From: Eubacterium sp.
Lineage (GTDB): Bacteria; Bacillota; Clostridia; Oscillospirales; Acutalibacteraceae
Direction of reading: 5' to 3'
Length of the DNA: 64,000 nucleotides
Assembly: GCA_022511225.1 (NCBI GenBank)
Contig: JAFLRZ010000001.1
Coordinates: 1 to 64,000, forward strand
Position 1 is the first letter of the stretch, and each line of letters starts with the position of its first letter. This document shows positions 61,385 through 64,000 of this stretch, in pieces. A program made the position numbers and the translations under genes. Under the pieces are notes generated by a model. That model did no database searches. It saw nothing but the letters and a program-made list of their open reading frames with translations, and was not told the DNA's origin.

Positions 61385-62035
61385 ATGTCTTCAAAAGACG
61401 AAATTTCAATTTCGGTTATAAAAAGACTTCCGAGATATTATAGATTTTTAAGATCGCTCAAAGAAAACGGAATAGTTCGTATCAGTTCAAAGGAGCTTGC
61501 GGCAAGAATGGGTCTTACCGCATCTCAGATACGACACGATTTCAACTGCTTTGGCGGATTCGGTCAGCAAGGCTACGGCTACAATGTACCTGAGCTTTAT
61601 GCAAGAATCGGTGAAATTCTTTGTGTTGATAACGAGATAAAGACAATCCTTATCGGAGCCGGTAATTTAGGAAAAGCTGTTACGAATAAGATTTTTTCTA
61701 AAAACAGCGGTTTCAAACTTATAGGAATTTTTGACAAAAACGAAGCAATTTGCGGAAATATGATTAAAGGTATTCCTATCAGAAATATCAATTATATCGA
61801 AAATTTCTGCATTGACAATGAGCCTGTCTGCGCCGTTACCTGTATTCCGTCGAGTGATATGAGAGAGCTTACGGATTTGCTTGTAAAGGTCGGTATAAAA
61901 TGCTTTTGGAACTTTTCAACCTTTGATATAGCAATGGCTCATCCTGATGTGCTTGTTGAAAACGTGCATCTTACGGACAGTCTGCTTACTCTCGGATACC
62001 TTGCAAACACCACTTTGGAGGAAACGGAGGAATAA
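61385..62035 (+). CDS. rex: Redox-sensing transcriptional repressor Rex
   Basis: 216 residues. The N-terminal winged helix has ISVIKRLPRYYRFLRSL and SKELAARMGLTASQIRHDFNCFGGFGQQGYGYNV (recognition helix region). The Rossmann domain follows with ILIGAGNLGKAV and the C-terminal domain-swapped helix FWNFSTFDIAMAHPDVLVENVHLTDSLLTL. Rex leaves DNA when NADH rises and controls fermentation genes such as ldh. It is in the operon after icd (43-base gap). ldh lies 0.9 kb away, convergent. Confidence 0.97.
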   Translation: MSSKDEISISVIKRLPRYYRFLRSLKENGIVRISSKELAARMGLTASQIRHDFNCFGGFGQQGYGYNVPELYARIGEILCVDNEIKTILIGAGNLGKAVTNKIFSKNSGFKLIGIFDKNEAICGNMIKGIPIRNINYIENFCIDNEPVCAVTCIPSSDMRELTDLLVKVGIKCFWNFSTFDIAMAHPDVLVENVHLTDSLLTLGYLANTTLEETEE

Positions 62036-62037
62036 TA

Positions 62038-62718
62038 TTGCAGCTAATCAGTAATAAAGAAATTGTTGACGTAATCAGATATACTGACCACTCTGCAATT
62101 ATTGTTGAGAAGATACCACTGCCTAATACCAATCAATACAAAGCACAATACTCTGTGGTTGATTTTGAGAATAACAGTGTAGACATCTTGACTAAGAGTG
62201 CATATCTGCTTAAAAAGTTCGGCTCAAAATATGAAGCAATCAGCAATGCAATGCCGAACTTTGTTCAGTGTGACGCAGCAATTTTATATGACAGAAGAGT
62301 TCTTGTTATTTTTCCGAACGGTGAAGCAGGAATTTTTGACAGAGAGGGCGAACTTGAGTGGAACGGACGCTTCGAGTATCACGACAATCCAACGAAGTCG
62401 CTCGCTTTAGAGGGTAAATATTTTTGGAGTGTTTGCCCTGAAGAAAACTGTGTAATAAGATATTTTTCACAGAATATGAAGCTTGACCTTCGTATCGGCA
62501 GCAAAGATGCGCAGACCTTTGTATCGCCGACTCACATAAGCTGTGCCGACGGTGACTTATACGTTTGCTGTGATTCAAACAAGGTCAGGAAAATTAATAA
62601 AGATGATTACACTGTATCAGACTATCTTAATTTTACTGACAATATAAAAAGGTTTTACAAAATCGGTGACTGGTCTGTTGCCGTAATGAAGAGCGGTACA
62701 TACGTTTTAGAAAATTAA
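62038..62718 (+). CDS. Hypothetical protein, possible beta-propeller fragment
   Basis: 226 residues, starting with TTG; GGAGG lies 7 bases upstream inside the last rex codons, so it is translationally linked to rex. No signal peptide, membrane segment or catalytic motif is seen. The sequence alternates short strands (AAILYDRRVLVIFPNGEAGIFDREGELEW, ISCADGDLYVCCDSNKVRKINKDD) in the manner of NHL/WD-type propellers with about four blades. The function is unknown. It is the last gene before a strong terminator. Confidence 0.72.
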   Translation: MQLISNKEIVDVIRYTDHSAIIVEKIPLPNTNQYKAQYSVVDFENNSVDILTKSAYLLKKFGSKYEAISNAMPNFVQCDAAILYDRRVLVIFPNGEAGIFDREGELEWNGRFEYHDNPTKSLALEGKYFWSVCPEENCVIRYFSQNMKLDLRIGSKDAQTFVSPTHISCADGDLYVCCDSNKVRKINKDDYTVSDYLNFTDNIKRFYKIGDWSVAVMKSGTYVLEN

Positions 62719-62731
62719 AATAGAGAAAGCG

Positions 62732-62770
62732 AAAAAGTGCGAGAACTCGATGTTCTCGCACTTTTTCTTG
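62732..62770 (+). terminator. Terminator after the rex operon
   Basis: Perfect 15 bp stem AAAAAGTGCGAGAAC/GTTCTCGCACTTTTT (62732-62746 with 62752-62766), loop TCGAT. The A run to the left can also serve ldh on the minus strand. Confidence 0.88.
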
Positions 62771-62875
62771 ATATTAATATAAGGTGCTTTGCACTCGGAG
62801 CGATGCGGTCATCGTTACATACGGAGAATTTTAATTCAATACAATTTCGATGATGAAATGCGTTTTTCAATACTC

Positions 62876-63817
62876 TTATTCAATTTCAGCAAGCATTTCT
62901 CTTATAATATTTGCTGAGGATTCGAATTTTTGTTTTTCTTCATCGTTTAAGTTCATTTCGAAAATTTCACGCACGCCGTTTCTGTTAACTACTGACGGAA
63001 CACCGATATATATTCCCTTCTGCCCGTATTCTCCTCGAAGAAGTGTTGACACTGTAAATACGGAATTCTCATCAAAAAGAATCGCTCTTGTGAGCCTTGC
63101 AAGTACCATACCGATACCGTAGTAAGTTGCTTTCTTTGCCTTTATAATTTCATAAGCCGAGTCCCTTACCTCAACAGCAAGCTCTGCCATATCCTGCTCT
63201 AAGTCGGGATTATTTTTTGAAAGCTCCGACAGCGGTTTTACGGAAATAAATGCATTGCTCCAGCAGACAAATTCCGAATCACCGTGCTCTCCGATTACGT
63301 ATGCATGCACGTTCCTCGGATTAAGCTTAAAGTAATCGCTCATAAGGTGCTTTAATCTTGCAGAATCAAGCGACGTACCTGAGCCGAGAACTCTTGACGA
63401 CGGAAATCCTGATAGCTCATATACGACCTGACTCATAATATCAACAGGATTTGATGCAACAAGAAATACACCTGCAAAGCCACTTGATACGACAGGCTTT
63501 ACAATAGTCTTTAATGTTTCATAATTCTTTTTTAATAAATCTCTTCTCGTTTCCCCTTTAATCTGCGGAGCACCGGCACAAATTACAACTAAATCTGCAT
63601 CTCTGCAGTCGTCATACGTGCCTGCCGATATTTTCATAGACGTTGGCGCAAAAGGAAGTCCGTGACTTAAATCTGCCGCCTCTCCCCAAACTTTTTCTTC
63701 ATTAATATCAATAAGCACAAGCTCATCACAAATATTCTGATTAAGCATTGCGTAGGCATAGCTCATACCTACCATTCCAATGCCGACAATTACAACCTTT
63801 TTGTTATCGTTACACAT
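62876..63817 (-). CDS. ldh: L-lactate dehydrogenase
   Basis: Reduces pyruvate to lactate with NADH. 313 residues. The NAD Rossmann motif is VGIGMVGMSYAYAM, the cofactor Asp is in LVLIDINEEK, and GAPQIKGETRRDLL carries the substrate-binding loop (Gln at the lactate-type position rather than a malate-type Arg). The active-site His is in VIGEHGDSEFVCWS, and DSARLKHLMS is the arginine region. RBS GGGTGAT lies in the 3' arm of a hairpin just before the ATG. The length is usual. Confidence 0.95.
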   Translation of the reverse strand: MCNDNKKVVIVGIGMVGMSYAYAMLNQNICDELVLIDINEEKVWGEAADLSHGLPFAPTSMKISAGTYDDCRDADLVVICAGAPQIKGETRRDLLKKNYETLKTIVKPVVSSGFAGVFLVASNPVDIMSQVVYELSGFPSSRVLGSGTSLDSARLKHLMSDYFKLNPRNVHAYVIGEHGDSEFVCWSNAFISVKPLSELSKNNPDLEQDMAELAVEVRDSAYEIIKAKKATYYGIGMVLARLTRAILFDENSVFTVSTLLRGEYGQKGIYIGVPSVVNRNGVREIFEMNLNDEEKQKFESSANIIREMLAEIE

Positions 63818-63858
63818 AAAAAATCACCCACTGATATTATTACATCAATGGGTGCTTT
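63815..63858 (-). terminator. Terminator or attenuator hairpin directly before ldh
   Basis: Stem CACCCACTGAT/ATCAATGGGTG (63825-63835 with 63844-63854, one mismatch), loop of 8, then TTTTTT that runs straight into the ldh ATG. The right arm on the mRNA holds GGGTGAT, the only candidate ribosome binding site. Confidence 0.7.
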
Positions 63859-63866
63859 TATTATAT

Positions 63867-64000
63867 TTACTTAAAAAACAGCGGTATTCTTTCAAGGTAG
63901 ACTATATCATCTCTATCTCCTGCATCTCCCTCAGCAAGAGGTGCACAGGATGCGACAATATTTCCTTCAAACGCTTCAACAAGACCGTGAACAACCTTAA
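63867..64000 (-). CDS. C-terminal end of an unidentified gene, cut by window edge
   Basis: The last 43 or so codons read KVVHGLVEAFEGNIVASC, then an acidic stretch and YLERIPLFFK before TAA at 63867-63869. The codon use fits the neighbours and a hairpin follows the stop. Too little is visible to assign a family. Confidence 0.65.
   Translation of the reverse strand, partial: KVVHGLVEAFEGNIVASCAPLAEGDAGDRDDIVYLERIPLFFK

Noticed and set aside
62771-62875. Possible small RNA between the rex operon terminator and ldh
   Set aside because: About 105 bases with no clear promoter-terminator pair of its own; probably ldh 3' untranslated sequence.
1-64000. CRISPR array, IS element, prophage or integrase site
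   Set aside because: No regularly spaced repeats, transposase or integrase motifs, or flanking target duplications were seen. The tRNA at the left edge has no att-like repeat visible within the window.

Overview
The window is about 64 kb of an AT-rich (around 39% GC by eye), low-GC Gram-positive chromosome. It is almost entirely protein-coding, with short operons, SigA-type promoters and many TTG/GTG starts. The gene content points to an anaerobic gut Clostridia, most likely Oscillospiraceae/Ruminococcaceae: BspA-like leucine-rich repeats fused to secreted subtilases, a dockerin-like tail, GH51 arabinofuranosidase, a short clostridial-type aconitase, Rex, L-lactate dehydrogenase and the TIGR03960/TIGR03936 radical-SAM pair. 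No phage, IS element, CRISPR array or rRNA was seen. The only RNA gene is a tRNA-Val cut by the left edge.

Layout. 1-2.1 kb: tRNA-Val and the yerC-methyltransferase-hslO operon. 2.2-6.6 kb: lon-engB-lysA. 6.6-9.9 kb: tig-clpP-clpX protein quality control. 9.9-10.9 kb: a phosphoesterase and a DUF1540 protein, divergent. 10.9-18.2 kb: the conserved rplS...rbgA-rnhB-yraN-thrC block, with a secreted subtilase (15.5-17.6 kb) and a beta-propeller-like anchored protein sitting where lepB is usually found. 18.2-21.7 kb: ruvX-M50 protease-TIGR03960-TIGR03936. 21.8-30 kb: class A PBP, an exonuclease, secG and a two-subunit type IIA topoisomerase. 30-36.9 kb: RNase J-rplI-dnaB-tilS-ftsH. 37-43 kb: rnhA, an anchored Lys/Ser/Thr-tailed protein, a ROK kinase, then the abfA-DUF6171-radC-degenerate PTS-like operon. 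43-46.6 kb: M24 peptidase-copA-copZ. 46.7-50.6 kb: a second subtilase operon that also encodes an overlooked 39-residue peptide and a lipoprotein. 50.7-58 kb: tepA-ylzJ-like-UppP-like-ftsK-ygiQ-comEA-comF. 58.2-62.7 kb: aconitase-isocitrate dehydrogenase-rex-hypothetical. 62.9-64 kb: ldh and the C-terminus of an unidentified gene.

The most unusual feature is the pair of paralogous secreted proteases, about 33 kb apart. Both encode a prodomain, an intact S8 catalytic triad, a beta-sandwich-like segment and BspA/LRR_5 repeats. Their upstream regions share a bipartite element with identical spacing (GTGTAAGGTTTTT-N10-TGTACAT) that resembles an ECF sigma factor promoter and is unlike the ordinary SigA promoters elsewhere in the window. 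The second protease is overlapped by a 39-codon peptide gene with a strong ribosome binding site, and that gene is coupled (TAATG) to a lipoprotein gene. This makes a candidate regulated cell-surface protease/peptide system.

Two further genes look like catalytically degenerate members of known families: a PTS EIICB-like protein without the phosphocysteine (39.3-40.5 kb) and an UppP/BacA-like protein without the catalytic glutamates (56.3-57.1 kb). All functional statements come from reading sequence motifs; no database search was run.
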